Counted from the stretch's first letter, positions 51,575-59,988 are shown. The stretch is DNA of 64,000 bases from CADDYT01 sp035294125 (GCA_035294125.1 DATGLM010000077.1:1-64000); one strand, 5' to 3'. Program-made: numbers and translations. The notes: generated from the letters alone by a model not told the origin.

Positions 51575-52576
51575 ATGAAGAAGCTTATCAACAAGCCAGA
51601 GGACGTGGTGAAGGACGAACTGGCGGGCATGGAGGCCCTGCACCCGGAATTGCTCCGTGTGGATTACGAGAACCAGATTATCGTGCGCAAGGATGCCCCG
51701 GTGCGTGGCAAGGTGGGGGTCATCTCCGGCGGCGGTAGCGGACACGAGCCGATGCACGGCGGCTTCGTCGGGCGCGGCATGCTCGACGCGGCCTGCCCCG
51801 GTGCCGTCTTCACCTCGCCCGTACCCGACCAGATGCTGGCCGCAACTCGTGCGGTCAACGGCGGGGCCGGTGTGCTGCATATCGTCAAGAACTATACGGG
51901 CGATGTGCTCAACTTCGAAATGGCGGCTGAACTGGCCGAGGCTGAGGGCATCGAGGTTGCCAGCGTGGTGACAAACGATGATGTGGCTGTGCAGGACAGT
52001 CTCTATACGGCAGGAAGGCGTGGCGTGGGCGTAACAGTCCTGCTGGAGAAGATCGTGGGCGGGCTGGCTGAGACAGGTGCGTCACTGGAACAGGTTACCG
52101 CTCTGGCGAAGAAGGTCAACGAGCAGGGACGCAGTATGGGTATGGCGCTTACCTCCTGCACCGTCCCGGCGGCAGGAAAGCCGACGTTTGAGCTGGGCGA
52201 GGACGAGATGGAGATCGGTATCGGCATTCATGGCGAGCCAGGCCGCCGCCGTGTCAAGCTCGCGCCAGCCTCCGAGGTGACAGAAATGCTTGCCAATCCG
52301 ATCATCGAAGACCTCGGCCTGAGGGCTGGCGAGCGCGTGCTGGCCTTCGTCAACAGCATGGGTGGCACTCCATTGATCGAGTTGTACGTGGTTGCCAACG
52401 AACTGGCGAAGATTCTGCGCGGCAGGGATATTACCATTGCCCGCTCCCTCATCGGCAGCTATATCACCTCCCTCGAAATGGCGGGCTGCTCCATTACATT
52501 GCTGCGGCTCGATGATGAATTGACCCGCTACTGGGACGCACCGGTGCATACACCCGCTCTGCGCTGGGGCGTGTAG
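51575..52576 (+). CDS. dhaK: Dihydroxyacetone kinase, DhaK subunit
   Basis: A 333-residue substrate-binding subunit. ISGGGSGHEPMHGGFVG binds dihydroxyacetone phosphate groups. His219 in IGIHGEPG forms the covalent hemiaminal with the substrate (His218 in E. coli). NYTGDVLNFEMAAELAEAEG and VVTNDDVAVQDS are typical. It receives phosphate from DhaL-ADP, not from ATP directly. Length matches PTS-type DhaK. AAGGAG lies six bases before ATG 51575. It lies 55 bases after glpF. Confidence 0.97.
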   Translation: MKKLINKPEDVVKDELAGMEALHPELLRVDYENQIIVRKDAPVRGKVGVISGGGSGHEPMHGGFVGRGMLDAACPGAVFTSPVPDQMLAATRAVNGGAGVLHIVKNYTGDVLNFEMAAELAEAEGIEVASVVTNDDVAVQDSLYTAGRRGVGVTVLLEKIVGGLAETGASLEQVTALAKKVNEQGRSMGMALTSCTVPAAGKPTFELGEDEMEIGIGIHGEPGRRRVKLAPASEVTEMLANPIIEDLGLRAGERVLAFVNSMGGTPLIELYVVANELAKILRGRDITIARSLIGSYITSLEMAGCSITLLRLDDELTRYWDAPVHTPALRWGV

Positions 52577-52620
52577 CCAGTATTCAGCCCAGGCATCCAG
52601 TTGTACAATGTAGCTGATCC

Positions 52621-52650
52621 TGTGGGGCGACGGTTAATCGTCGCTCCACA
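52621..52650. repeat. Intergenic hairpin between dhaK and dhaL
   Basis: TGTGGGGCGACG (52621-52632) pairs with CGTCGCTCCACA (52639-52650; one G-T). The GGGGCGACGGTTAATCGTCG core resembles hairpins common between genes in Chloroflexota. It is not followed by T residues and may protect or process the transcript. Confidence 0.6.
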
Positions 52651-52711
52651 GAACAGGATGGATGCTTTGAGGGAGAACGCGAGGGCGCCCTCAACACACG
52701 CGGAGGAGATT

Positions 52712-53341
52712 ATGCCTATTACGACTGAAGACACGATACGCTGGCTGCAGCAGGTAGCAGTTATCCTGCACGAGAACCGGGATTTTCTCACACAGCTTGA
52801 TTCTCCTATCGGTGACGCCGATCATGGCATTAACATGGACCGGGGCTTTCAGGCGGTGGTGGAGAAATTGCCCGCGCTAGCGGGGATGGATATTGGCTCA
52901 ACGCTTAAGACGGTCGGCTCGACGCTGGTTTCGACGGTGGGAGGCGCGAGTGGGCCGCTCTATGGAACGGCGTTTTTGCGGGCTGGCATTGCAAGCGCCG
53001 GGAAGCACGAACTGGACGAAGCCGATGTTGTGAGCATGTTGGAGGCCGCGTTAGAGGGGATCAAGGCGCGAGGCAAGGCGCAGCCGGGCGAGAAAACGAT
53101 GGTTGACGCGCTCACCCCGGCACTGGCGGCGGCGAAAGAGGCGGAGGCCCGGCATCTGGGCCTTTCACAACTGCTGCAACGTGTTAGTGATGCCGCCGAA
53201 GCAGGCATGAAAGCTACGATTCCCATGCTTGCCACGAAGGGGCGCGCCAGCTATCTGGGCGAGCGCAGCATCGGACATCAAGACCCCGGTGCCACCTCTA
53301 GCTGGCTGATATTGAAAACCTTAACCGAGATAATGGGCTAG
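52712..53341 (+). CDS. dhaL: Dihydroxyacetone kinase, DhaL subunit
   Basis: A 209-residue ADP-binding subunit. DSPIGDADHGINMDRGF holds the aspartates that bind magnesium and the nucleotide. GGASGPLYGTAFLRAG and ATKGRASYLGERSIGHQDPGA are further family motifs. In PTS-type systems ADP stays bound and is rephosphorylated by DhaM. GGAGGAGA lies directly before ATG 52712. Length is typical. Confidence 0.97.
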   Translation: MPITTEDTIRWLQQVAVILHENRDFLTQLDSPIGDADHGINMDRGFQAVVEKLPALAGMDIGSTLKTVGSTLVSTVGGASGPLYGTAFLRAGIASAGKHELDEADVVSMLEAALEGIKARGKAQPGEKTMVDALTPALAAAKEAEARHLGLSQLLQRVSDAAEAGMKATIPMLATKGRASYLGERSIGHQDPGATSSWLILKTLTEIMG

Positions 53342-53368
53342 ACAGAGAGCGTCAAAGGAGATTGTGCC

Positions 53369-53797
53369 ATGACGGTTGGCTTAGTTATCGTATCTCACAG
53401 CGCGCAACTGGCGGAGGGGGTAGTGGAACTGGCGGGGCAGATGGCGCAAGGGGACGTGGCAATCGCGGCGGCAGGGGGCACCTCAGAGGGCGTGCTCGGC
53501 ACCTCTGTCGAGAAGATTCTGGCCGCGCTGCACGAGGTGGATGGGCCTGACGGCATTCTGGTACTGCTCGATCTGGGAAGCGCGGTGATGGCGACCGAAA
53601 TGGCGGTTGAAACATTCATGGCAGGTCGGGAAGATCTGGAGGGCCAGCAGGAGCATGTCATCATCAGTTCTGCGCCACTTGTCGAAGGGGCGGTGATTGC
53701 CGCCGTCGAATCATCTATCGGCAATAGTCTTCAGGAGGTGGCGGAAGCGGCATCCGGGGCTTGCACGCTGCCGAAGGTACACTCGCAGAATAGATAG
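53369..53797 (+). CDS. dhaM: Dihydroxyacetone kinase phosphotransfer subunit DhaM (IIA domain only)
   Basis: A 142-residue IIA-type protein. His10 in VIVSHSAQLAEGV is the phosphorylated histidine. GILVLLDLGSAVMATEMAVE is a family segment. E. coli DhaM is longer and fuses HPr and EI-like domains; here only the EIIA domain is present, with HPr and EI as separate genes downstream. It should rephosphorylate DhaL-bound ADP. AAAGGAG precedes the start; the gene lies 27 bases after dhaL. Confidence 0.95.
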   Translation: MTVGLVIVSHSAQLAEGVVELAGQMAQGDVAIAAAGGTSEGVLGTSVEKILAALHEVDGPDGILVLLDLGSAVMATEMAVETFMAGREDLEGQQEHVIISSAPLVEGAVIAAVESSIGNSLQEVAEAASGACTLPKVHSQNR

Positions 53798-53820
53798 GAC
53801 AGGAAAGGGACCGTATCAAC

Positions 53821-54096
53821 ATGCCAGTAGCGGAAGCGTATCTCGTCATCAAGAATAAGGTTGGGTTGCACGCGCGCCCGGCCCGGCTGCTTGTGCGGAC
53901 CGCCGCGCAGTTTCAGTCACAGATCCAGCTTCAACAGGGAGGGAAAAGCGCCAACGCCAAGAGCATCATCGGTGTGCTCAAGCTTGGTGCGGTGCTCGGC
54001 GACGCTCTCGTCTTGCGCGCCGAAGGGGAAGACGCCGAAGAGGCGGTGAAAACGCTAACGGAGCTTGTAGACCGGAAGTTTGATGAGGAGGAGTAG
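53821..54096 (+). CDS. ptsH: Phosphocarrier protein HPr
   Basis: A 91-residue HPr. His17 in KVGLHARPA is the phosphocarrier site (His15 of E. coli). Ser48 in NAKSIIGVLKLG is at the place of the regulatory serine of Gram-positive HPr, although no HPr kinase is in the window. It lies 23 bases after dhaM and 7 bases before ptsI, so it is dedicated to this operon. Confidence 0.97.
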   Translation: MPVAEAYLVIKNKVGLHARPARLLVRTAAQFQSQIQLQQGGKSANAKSIIGVLKLGAVLGDALVLRAEGEDAEEAVKTLTELVDRKFDEEE

Positions 54097-54103
54097 GGCA
54101 ACC

Positions 54104-55966
54104 ATGACGGACAACGCTTCATCTTCGGTCAGTCCCGTGAAGGTAATGGCAATTTCTCCCGGTGTGGCTATCGGCCCGGTACGGCTGTATAAGGCAAAAA
54201 GTCATGCGATAGAGACGACAACAATCCATCCAGAACAGGTTAGAAACGAGCAAGTGCGCTTGCAACAGGCTATTGGGGCCGCTACTCAGGAGCTACGCGA
54301 ACTGAGTGAGCGCGTAGCGCGGACGGTCGGGCGCAGCGAGGCTGATATCTTCGAGGCTCAGCAGTTGATACTGGAAGACCCGGAGCTGCTTGCTGAGACG
54401 GCGAGACTGATAGCGCAAGAGTATCTTTCCGCTGCCGCAGCCTTACAGCAGGTGGCAGAAGGCTACGCCCAGGAGCTTGAAGCGCTGGAGAACGAGACGC
54501 TGGCCGCTCGTGCCACAGATGTGCGTGATGTTGTGGCGCGGGCAATACGCCATCTGCAAAGCGGGGAGATAGTTGCTGAGCCTGGCAACGACGATATGCC
54601 TGTGCTGGTAGTCGCCTACGATCTCACGCCTTCAGATACCGCCGTCTTTAATCCCGAAACCATTCTCGGCATCTGTACGGTAGTTGGTGGTCCGACGACG
54701 CACGCGGCTATTATTGCTCGCGCCCTCGAGATACCGGCGATTGCCGACTTTGACGCTCAGTTGCTGGAAACACTACAAAACGGACAGCAGATTGCCATCG
54801 ATGGCGCGAAAGGCTTGCTGTACCTGCAATTGGCAGACGGGCAGCAGGAGGAGTTACAAAGCACTATGCGCCAGCAGCAGCGAGAGCGGAAGCAGCGTCG
54901 GGCGCGCAACCATACGCTCTGGCGAATGCAACCCGCCTCTACTGCTGATGGCTACGCGGTGCAGGTCTTTGCCAACGTGGGCGACGTAGAGAGCGCCCGC
55001 GCTGCCGCCGAGCTTGGTGCCGAGGGGATAGGACTGCTGCGCACCGAATTTCTCTTTGCCGGACGCCCGGTTTTTCCTGATGAAGAGGAGCAGTTTGATA
55101 GCTACGTCGCCTTATTTCAGGCGTTTGCCGGGCGTGCCTTGTTCGGCAAGACCATCATCGCGCGCACGCTTGACGCGGGAGCCGATAAGCCGTTTCCGGC
55201 ACTGGAGCTGTTGATTGGAGCCATGCAGGAAGCTAATCCGGCGCTGGGACTGCGGGGAGCGCGCATCCATCTCGTGCATAAAGAGTTGCTGCGCCAGCAA
55301 CTGCGAGCCCTCCTGCGTGCGGCAGCAGCGGCCAACATACAACTTTCCATCATGTTTCCCATGATTGCTACTGTGGAGGAGGCGCGCCGACTGCGTGCTC
55401 TCTATACCGGGGTGAGGCACGAGCTTGAGCTTGAGGGCGTGATGCTCGCGCCGGATACACAGGTGGGCATTATGGTTGAGACACCGGCCGCGGCAGTGAT
55501 GGCCGAGGCACTGGCACGGGAAGTGGATTTCTTCAGCATCGGAGCGAATGATCTCTTCCAGTATACCATGGCTGCTGACCGCGCCAATGGCCGAGTCACG
55601 GGTATGTTTGGTCTGTTAGAGCCAGCTGTGTGGCGTTTGATCGCTCAGGTGGTGCGGGCGGGGGAGAGGCAGGGCAAGCTCGTTGCCTTGTGTGGCGAAC
55701 TGGCTGCCGACCCGCGCATCGGGCCGCTGTTAGCCGGGTTGGGCGTGCAAGAACTGAGCATGAGTCCCGCCGCCGTTGCCACTGTCAAGGCGGAGTTGCA
55801 CCAGCAGACAAGAGATTACTGGCGACAGCGAGCGCAGGCACTGCTCAAGGCAGAAACGGCGCAGGAGATGAATGAGATGCTCCAGGTACCGATTATGAAT
55901 GTGGACACCCGGAAGCGGAATCTTCCGTCCTGTAGGGACGATACCAGTCCTCATTTTCGGTATTGA
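54104..55966 (+). CDS. ptsI: Phosphoenolpyruvate-protein phosphotransferase, enzyme I
   Basis: A 620-residue EI. His200 in GGPTTHAAIIARA is the phosphorylated histidine. RTEFLF, the PEP-binding GANDLFQYTMAADR and the active-site cysteine in LCGELAADP are all present. It takes phosphate from PEP and passes it to HPr. ATG 54104 follows GGAGTAGGG. The C-terminus is about 25 residues longer than usual; the extra part (from IMNVDTRKRN) covers a small hairpin in the DNA, as if the original stop was lost. The kinase gene converges 10 bases away. Confidence 0.96.
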   Translation: MTDNASSSVSPVKVMAISPGVAIGPVRLYKAKSHAIETTTIHPEQVRNEQVRLQQAIGAATQELRELSERVARTVGRSEADIFEAQQLILEDPELLAETARLIAQEYLSAAAALQQVAEGYAQELEALENETLAARATDVRDVVARAIRHLQSGEIVAEPGNDDMPVLVVAYDLTPSDTAVFNPETILGICTVVGGPTTHAAIIARALEIPAIADFDAQLLETLQNGQQIAIDGAKGLLYLQLADGQQEELQSTMRQQQRERKQRRARNHTLWRMQPASTADGYAVQVFANVGDVESARAAAELGAEGIGLLRTEFLFAGRPVFPDEEEQFDSYVALFQAFAGRALFGKTIIARTLDAGADKPFPALELLIGAMQEANPALGLRGARIHLVHKELLRQQLRALLRAAAAANIQLSIMFPMIATVEEARRLRALYTGVRHELELEGVMLAPDTQVGIMVETPAAAVMAEALAREVDFFSIGANDLFQYTMAADRANGRVTGMFGLLEPAVWRLIAQVVRAGERQGKLVALCGELAADPRIGPLLAGLGVQELSMSPAAVATVKAELHQQTRDYWRQRAQALLKAETAQEMNEMLQVPIMNVDTRKRNLPSCRDDTSPHFRY

Positions 55967-55976
55967 GCACCTGGCT

Positions 55977-56912
55977 CTACCAGCCACGTGCCTGGCGTTC
56001 TTGCACCTGTTCCAGGGTAGGGACGCCAGAGATGCCTTCGTGCTCGATGGAGAGGGAGGCGACGGCATTGGCGAAGTCGATGGCGGCGCGGGGATTGGCG
56101 TGGCGCGAGAGGTGGACGAGGAAGGCGGCAGCGAAGACGTCGCCCGCGCCGGTGGGGTCGAGTTCGCTGGCGCTGTAGGCGGGGAAATGTTCGGTTCGGC
56201 CCTGCTGGAAGAGTGTGGCACCATGACGGCCATCGGTAGCGACGAGCAGAGGGACGAAATGGCTCCAACGGGTCAGGATGGCGTCAGCTTCGGCGCGGTT
56301 GCCGTTGGCGAAGGGCAGCAGGTCGTCATGGCTGAGGATGAGCGCGTCGAGTCTGGGCAGCACCTGCTCTGCATCCTTCCAGGGAGTGGGCCAGACGCGG
56401 CCATCAGCGTCCCAGCGTCTCAGCCAGCCCTGCGGTGTGGCGGCGATAAGTGCGCCTGGGTGGCGGGGAAATAATGCGAGGATATCGGGACCGATTTCCT
56501 GGGCAAGTGGAGCAAGCAGGACGATGGGAGCGGCCCGCCAGGCAGGTGGCACATTCTCCGCGAACAGCGAATCGCCGCGCGCCAGTAGATACTGGGTGCG
56601 AAAGCCTTCGTGGTAGCGATTGTCGAAGGTAGTGGTCTGATCTGAAGGCGCGACGGCAAGGCCAATGCCTGGCAGGCGCCGGGGAAGTTCCAAGACTAAT
56701 TGCGCGTCGGCGCGAGTGACGATAGCGACGCTGGCTCCCAGGCGCGAGGCGGTGAGGCTGGCGAAGGAGACGGTGCCACCAAGCGAGAAACTGCCATCCT
56801 CGTGTACGTCGCGGGTAATATGCCCGATGGTCAGCAGGTCAGGAGGAGAAGATGGAGGAGCGAACTGAGCAGCATGTGCTGCCAGCGCATGCTGCTCAGT
56901 TCGCTCCTCCAT
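55977..56912 (-). CDS. PfkB/ribokinase-family carbohydrate kinase
   Basis: A 311-residue kinase. LLTIGHITRDVHEDG at the start, GGTVSFASLTASRLG, and LDPTGAGDVFAAAFLVHL near the end with the catalytic aspartate and anion hole, define the PfkB family. The sugar or nucleoside substrate is unknown. ATG 56912 has AGGAGGAGAAG directly upstream; an earlier ATG at 56936 overlaps the jag stop (TAATG). The ribosome-binding site and start lie in one arm of a 38-bp perfect inverted repeat (56839-56925), so translation may depend on ribosomes arriving from jag. Confidence 0.9.
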   Translation of the reverse strand: MEERTEQHALAAHAAQFAPPSSPPDLLTIGHITRDVHEDGSFSLGGTVSFASLTASRLGASVAIVTRADAQLVLELPRRLPGIGLAVAPSDQTTTFDNRYHEGFRTQYLLARGDSLFAENVPPAWRAAPIVLLAPLAQEIGPDILALFPRHPGALIAATPQGWLRRWDADGRVWPTPWKDAEQVLPRLDALILSHDDLLPFANGNRAEADAILTRWSHFVPLLVATDGRHGATLFQQGRTEHFPAYSASELDPTGAGDVFAAAFLVHLSRHANPRAAIDFANAVASLSIEHEGISGVPTLEQVQERQARGW

Positions 56913-56925
56913 CTTCTCCTCCTGA
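56839..56925. repeat. 38-bp perfect inverted repeat over the kinase start
   Basis: Positions 56839-56876 are the exact reverse complement of 56888-56925, with an 11-base loop. On the minus strand the first arm carries the AGGAGGAGAAG site, ATG and first codons of the PfkB gene; the second arm is also coding. Confidence 0.9.
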
Positions 56926-56935
56926 GTTTTTTGCA

Positions 56936-57955
56936 TTACCTGCCGGGGCGTTTGAGGGAGATAACGACGCGGCGGGCATCACCTTCACCGATGCTCTCGG
57001 TGCTGATGTCTTTGCTGTCCGCGAGGGCGATGTGGACGATGCGGCGCTCGTGAGGTGGCATGGCCTCAAGGGCGATAGAGCGGCGGTAGTTACGCACCTG
57101 CTGTGCCACGCGCAGCGCCAGCGAGCGCAGGTTCTCTTCGCGGCGCTGGCGATAGTTCTCGGCGTCAACGATGATGCGCATGCGGTGCCGCGTGCGGTGG
57201 CCGACGATCAGACTGACCAGCAGTTGCAGCGCGGCCAGTGTTTCTCCGCGCCGCCCGATGAGCAGACCCAGATTCTCGTTGATACCGTGAATGTTCAGCG
57301 TGAGCGGGTTCGTCGAGCGCACCTGGACGGTGGCGTGGATATTCATGTAGCGCAGGATGTGTTGCAAGACATCGACAGTGATCTCGATGTCCTCGCGGCT
57401 GGGAACCGTGACTTCCTGCATGCGCTCGCCCTCGCTACCAACTGCGGCGAGCGCCTCTTCGCTCAATTCGGGGGCAAGGGCGGCTATGGTGGCAGGATTG
57501 AGGAACGGAGCAGATTCTTCCTCCTCATACTCCTCGTCTTCCAGTTCCTCCTCACCTTCTTCCCCTTCTTCCCCCTCGTCAAATTCCTCATCTTCTTCGT
57601 CGACGAATTCGCCGTCCTCGAATTCGTCCTCTTCCTCCTCCTCACCGGCATACATGTCCTCTTCGTCTTCGAATGCATCCGGGCCGAGGATGGCATCGGC
57701 CATCTCAGGCGTAATCACCGCGCCGGGTCGACTGGATGGTGCCGCCGGTGCCCCCAGGGGCACGCTGGGAGTGCTCATGACGTTTGGGCGCACGGTGACC
57801 AGGACACGAGCTTCCTTGCTTCCGATACCAAACGCGCCGCGAACAGCTTCCTGTAAGACGGTGATCTCCACCTCATCACGACGTCTGCCCAGACGTGCTA
57901 AGGCCTGCTGCACGGCCTCTTCAACACTTTTGCCACTAGCCTCTATGCTTTCCAA
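56936..57955 (-). CDS. khpB: Jag/KhpB RNA-binding protein with acidic insert
   Basis: A 339-residue protein. The Jag_N domain is at about 1-52 (SGKSVEEAVQQALARLG). Residues 95-147 are almost wholly Glu/Asp. A KH domain follows at about 195-275 (GLLIGRRGETLAALQ holds the GxxG loop) and an R3H domain at the end (LRSLALRVAQQVRNYRRSIALEAMPPHERRIVHIAL). KhpB binds RNA with KhpA and affects cell division in Gram-positive bacteria. The acidic insert is unusual. Start TTG 57955, after AAGGTAAC. It follows yidC in the usual order. Confidence 0.93.
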   Translation of the reverse strand: MESIEASGKSVEEAVQQALARLGRRRDEVEITVLQEAVRGAFGIGSKEARVLVTVRPNVMSTPSVPLGAPAAPSSRPGAVITPEMADAILGPDAFEDEEDMYAGEEEEEDEFEDGEFVDEEDEEFDEGEEGEEGEEELEDEEYEEEESAPFLNPATIAALAPELSEEALAAVGSEGERMQEVTVPSREDIEITVDVLQHILRYMNIHATVQVRSTNPLTLNIHGINENLGLLIGRRGETLAALQLLVSLIVGHRTRHRMRIIVDAENYRQRREENLRSLALRVAQQVRNYRRSIALEAMPPHERRIVHIALADSKDISTESIGEGDARRVVISLKRPGR

Positions 57956-58033
57956 GTTACCTTGCCTCCCTTACATTCTTTTTACTAAAGAAATTGCAGA
58001 CTGGAAATGGCGATTTGCCTGCTGCAACTGGTG

Positions 58034-59107
58034 TTAGCTTCGCGACGGATTCCTTCTAGGAGCGTTGCCGCGCCGCCGTGCCGATGCGCTGCTGCGAGTT
58101 CGGCGTGTAGACGACGTACCTGTTGAGGATGATGGATTGTTCAGCTTGCTCCCTATCGGTCCCTCTTCGTTCGCGTATACCTTGCTCTCTTCCTTCTCAT
58201 TCTCATTTTCCGAGGCTAGCAGCCCCTTCTTCTGCTGCTCTACAGAGCTTTTCTTACTGCTCCCATTACTGGCGTTGCTGCTGGACGTAAGCTTTTCGCC
58301 GGTTTTCTTGCTGGTGAGCGGGATATCCAGGAGCGCGCCCCAGCCGGTGACGAAGTACTGCTGCACCATGCCGAAGATCGATGAGGTGGTCCAGTAGAGG
58401 GCCAGGCCAGCGGGGAAGCTCCAGCCAAAGAAGAGGGTGATGGCCGGCATCAGGTATTGCATCATGCGCATCTGCTGCGACATGGCATCGTTGGCTTTCG
58501 GCGCGTTCTGGTTCTGGTTCTGGCGTGCCATCGACATGCGCATCTGGACGAAGGTTGCCGCTGCCGCGAGGATGGGCAGGATGTGCGTCGGGTCTGGGCT
58601 GCCCAGAGGGATATACCAGTTGTGATTAATAAAGGTGAACCATGTCAGGTTGGTGTTCACGAAGTGGGTGAAATGCGGCAGAAACGGGTAGATAAAGCCG
58701 TTGAGCGCGGCCAATCTGGCGGCTTCGGTCTTCAGAAGAGCATCGTTAAGCACAGCGCGCAGGGCATAGAAGAGGCCGTAGAGAATCGGCATCTGGATCA
58801 GCAGCGGGAGACAGCCGGACAGGGGGTTGATGCCATACTCTTTGTAGAGTTCCTGCATGGCCCTGGCCTGCATTTGCTGGTCGTTGGCGTACTTCTTGCG
58901 GATCTCGGCCATGCGCGGCTGGAGTTGCTGGGTTGCCTTCGTTGACTGCAGTTGCTTCAACGTCAGCGGAAAGAGAATCAGACGCAGGGCAAGCGTCAAC
59001 ACAATGATGGAGACGCCAAAATCACCGAAAAGGTGATAGAGCAACATCAGCGCGTTGAAGATGGGCTGCGTAAAGACGACATTGATAAAATCACTTAACC
59101 AGGTCAC
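58034..59107 (-). CDS. yidC: Membrane protein insertase YidC/Oxa1
   Basis: A 357-residue insertase of the short Gram-positive type without a periplasmic domain. FGDFGVSIIVLTLALRLILFPLTLKQ is interrupted here only by quoting; the helix with its essential arginine (ALRLILFP) is followed by the cytoplasmic hairpin (KYANDQQMQARAMQELYKE), NPLSGCLPLLIQMPI and helices 3-5. The C-terminal tail is basic (ARRRGNAPRRNP) and probably contacts the ribosome. It inserts membrane proteins alone or with SecYEG. Confidence 0.97.
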   Translation of the reverse strand: MTWLSDFINVVFTQPIFNALMLLYHLFGDFGVSIIVLTLALRLILFPLTLKQLQSTKATQQLQPRMAEIRKKYANDQQMQARAMQELYKEYGINPLSGCLPLLIQMPILYGLFYALRAVLNDALLKTEAARLAALNGFIYPFLPHFTHFVNTNLTWFTFINHNWYIPLGSPDPTHILPILAAAATFVQMRMSMARQNQNQNAPKANDAMSQQMRMMQYLMPAITLFFGWSFPAGLALYWTTSSIFGMVQQYFVTGWGALLDIPLTSKKTGEKLTSSSNASNGSSKKSSVEQQKKGLLASENENEKEESKVYANEEGPIGSKLNNPSSSTGTSSTRRTRSSASARRRGNAPRRNPSRS

Positions 59108-59130
59108 AGGGTTTTCCTGCCTTCCTCGAT

Positions 59131-59358
59131 CTAGTCACGTAAGCTTTCCGGGACCGGATCATACAGATTGCCGTGGTAGAAGGGGTGACAGCGCGCGATG
59201 CGCTTAATTGTCAGCCAGCCTCCACGGAAAAAGCCAAAACGTTGTATGGCCTCATATCCATACTGTGAACATGAGGGGGTGAAACGACACGACGGGGGCA
59301 GGACCACCGACAATGTGTTTTGATAAAGCCGTATAAGAAAAAGTGCGATGTATTTCAT
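59131..59358 (-). CDS. yidD: Membrane protein insertion efficiency factor YidD
   Basis: A 75-residue protein with the family core LYQNTLSVVLPPSCRFTPSC, then SQYGYEAIQRFG and GWLTIKRIARCHPF. It assists YidC-dependent insertion. It lies between rnpA and yidC, the standard order, 23 bases before yidC. Confidence 0.97.
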   Translation of the reverse strand: MKYIALFLIRLYQNTLSVVLPPSCRFTPSCSQYGYEAIQRFGFFRGGWLTIKRIARCHPFYHGNLYDPVPESLRD

Positions 59359-59400
59359 TTCACTTACCTGCCGACGATCTCCGTGAACTCGCGGTTCAGA

Positions 59401-59769
59401 TTACTCGATTTCGACTTTACGAGCCGTTTCGAGGAGACGCGCCTTTCGCAATAAAGTGACAATTTCCTGTTTCAATGTTTGCAGATCAGCCTGCGCCGCC
59501 TCGCCTCTGGCGCTGATCACGATATCCCAGCCTGTGGGTAGCTCGGACAAAAGCGGGCGCACAGACTCGCTGAGCAATCTTTTAATATAATTACGCTCTA
59601 CAGCCAGCTTCGAGATACGTTTGCTCACCACGAAGCCAATACGAAGTTGACCTACATCGTTCGGTATCCATGCAAGGATAAGCAGCCGGGACGTGAGATG
59701 GCGTCCCTGCTGCCTCACCCGCTGAAACTCACTACTTTTCCGTAATCGAAACGCACGTCTAAGTGCCAC
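59401..59769 (-). CDS. rnpA: Ribonuclease P protein component
   Basis: A 122-residue protein with FRLRKSSEFQRVRQQGRHL at the start and RIGFVVSKRISKLAVERNYIKR, the RNR-type motif of RNase P protein (here ERNYIKR). It aids the RNA subunit in cutting tRNA 5' leaders. The start is GTG 59769. It lies 46 bases after rpmH. Confidence 0.96.
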   Translation of the reverse strand: MALRRAFRLRKSSEFQRVRQQGRHLTSRLLILAWIPNDVGQLRIGFVVSKRISKLAVERNYIKRLLSESVRPLLSELPTGWDIVISARGEAAQADLQTLKQEIVTLLRKARLLETARKVEIE

Positions 59770-59815
59770 AATCTTTTTTCACGAATCGAACCGGGATGAA
59801 TCGGCACGAACTCAA

Positions 59816-59950
59816 CTAAACGGTCAGCTTCCAGCGCCCCTTGGCGCGGCGAGCTTTCAGAACGCGGCGACCATTGCGGGTCGACATGCGTTTCATAAAA
59901 CCGTGTACACGTAAGCGCGGGATACGTTTGGGTTGCCATGTACGTTTCAT
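59816..59950 (-). CDS. rpmH: Ribosomal protein L34
   Basis: A 44-residue protein starting MKRTWQPKRIPRLRVHGF and continuing MSTRNGRRVLKARRAKGR, which is L34 throughout. GGAGGGAGGGG precedes the ATG. It is first in the rpmH-rnpA-yidD-yidC-jag block. In many bacteria this block adjoins dnaA and oriC, but the upstream side here is an FHA-protein gene. Confidence 0.97.
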   Translation of the reverse strand: MKRTWQPKRIPRLRVHGFMKRMSTRNGRRVLKARRAKGRWKLTV

Positions 59951-59988
59951 AACCCTGATCCCCTCCCTCCGTAAAAGATGTCCTGTAG

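Noticed and set aside
56852..57856. 334-residue plus-strand frame beginning with the same residues as the PfkB kinase
   Set aside because: The matching start (MEERTEQH) is produced by the 38-bp inverted repeat; the rest is antisense to jag.
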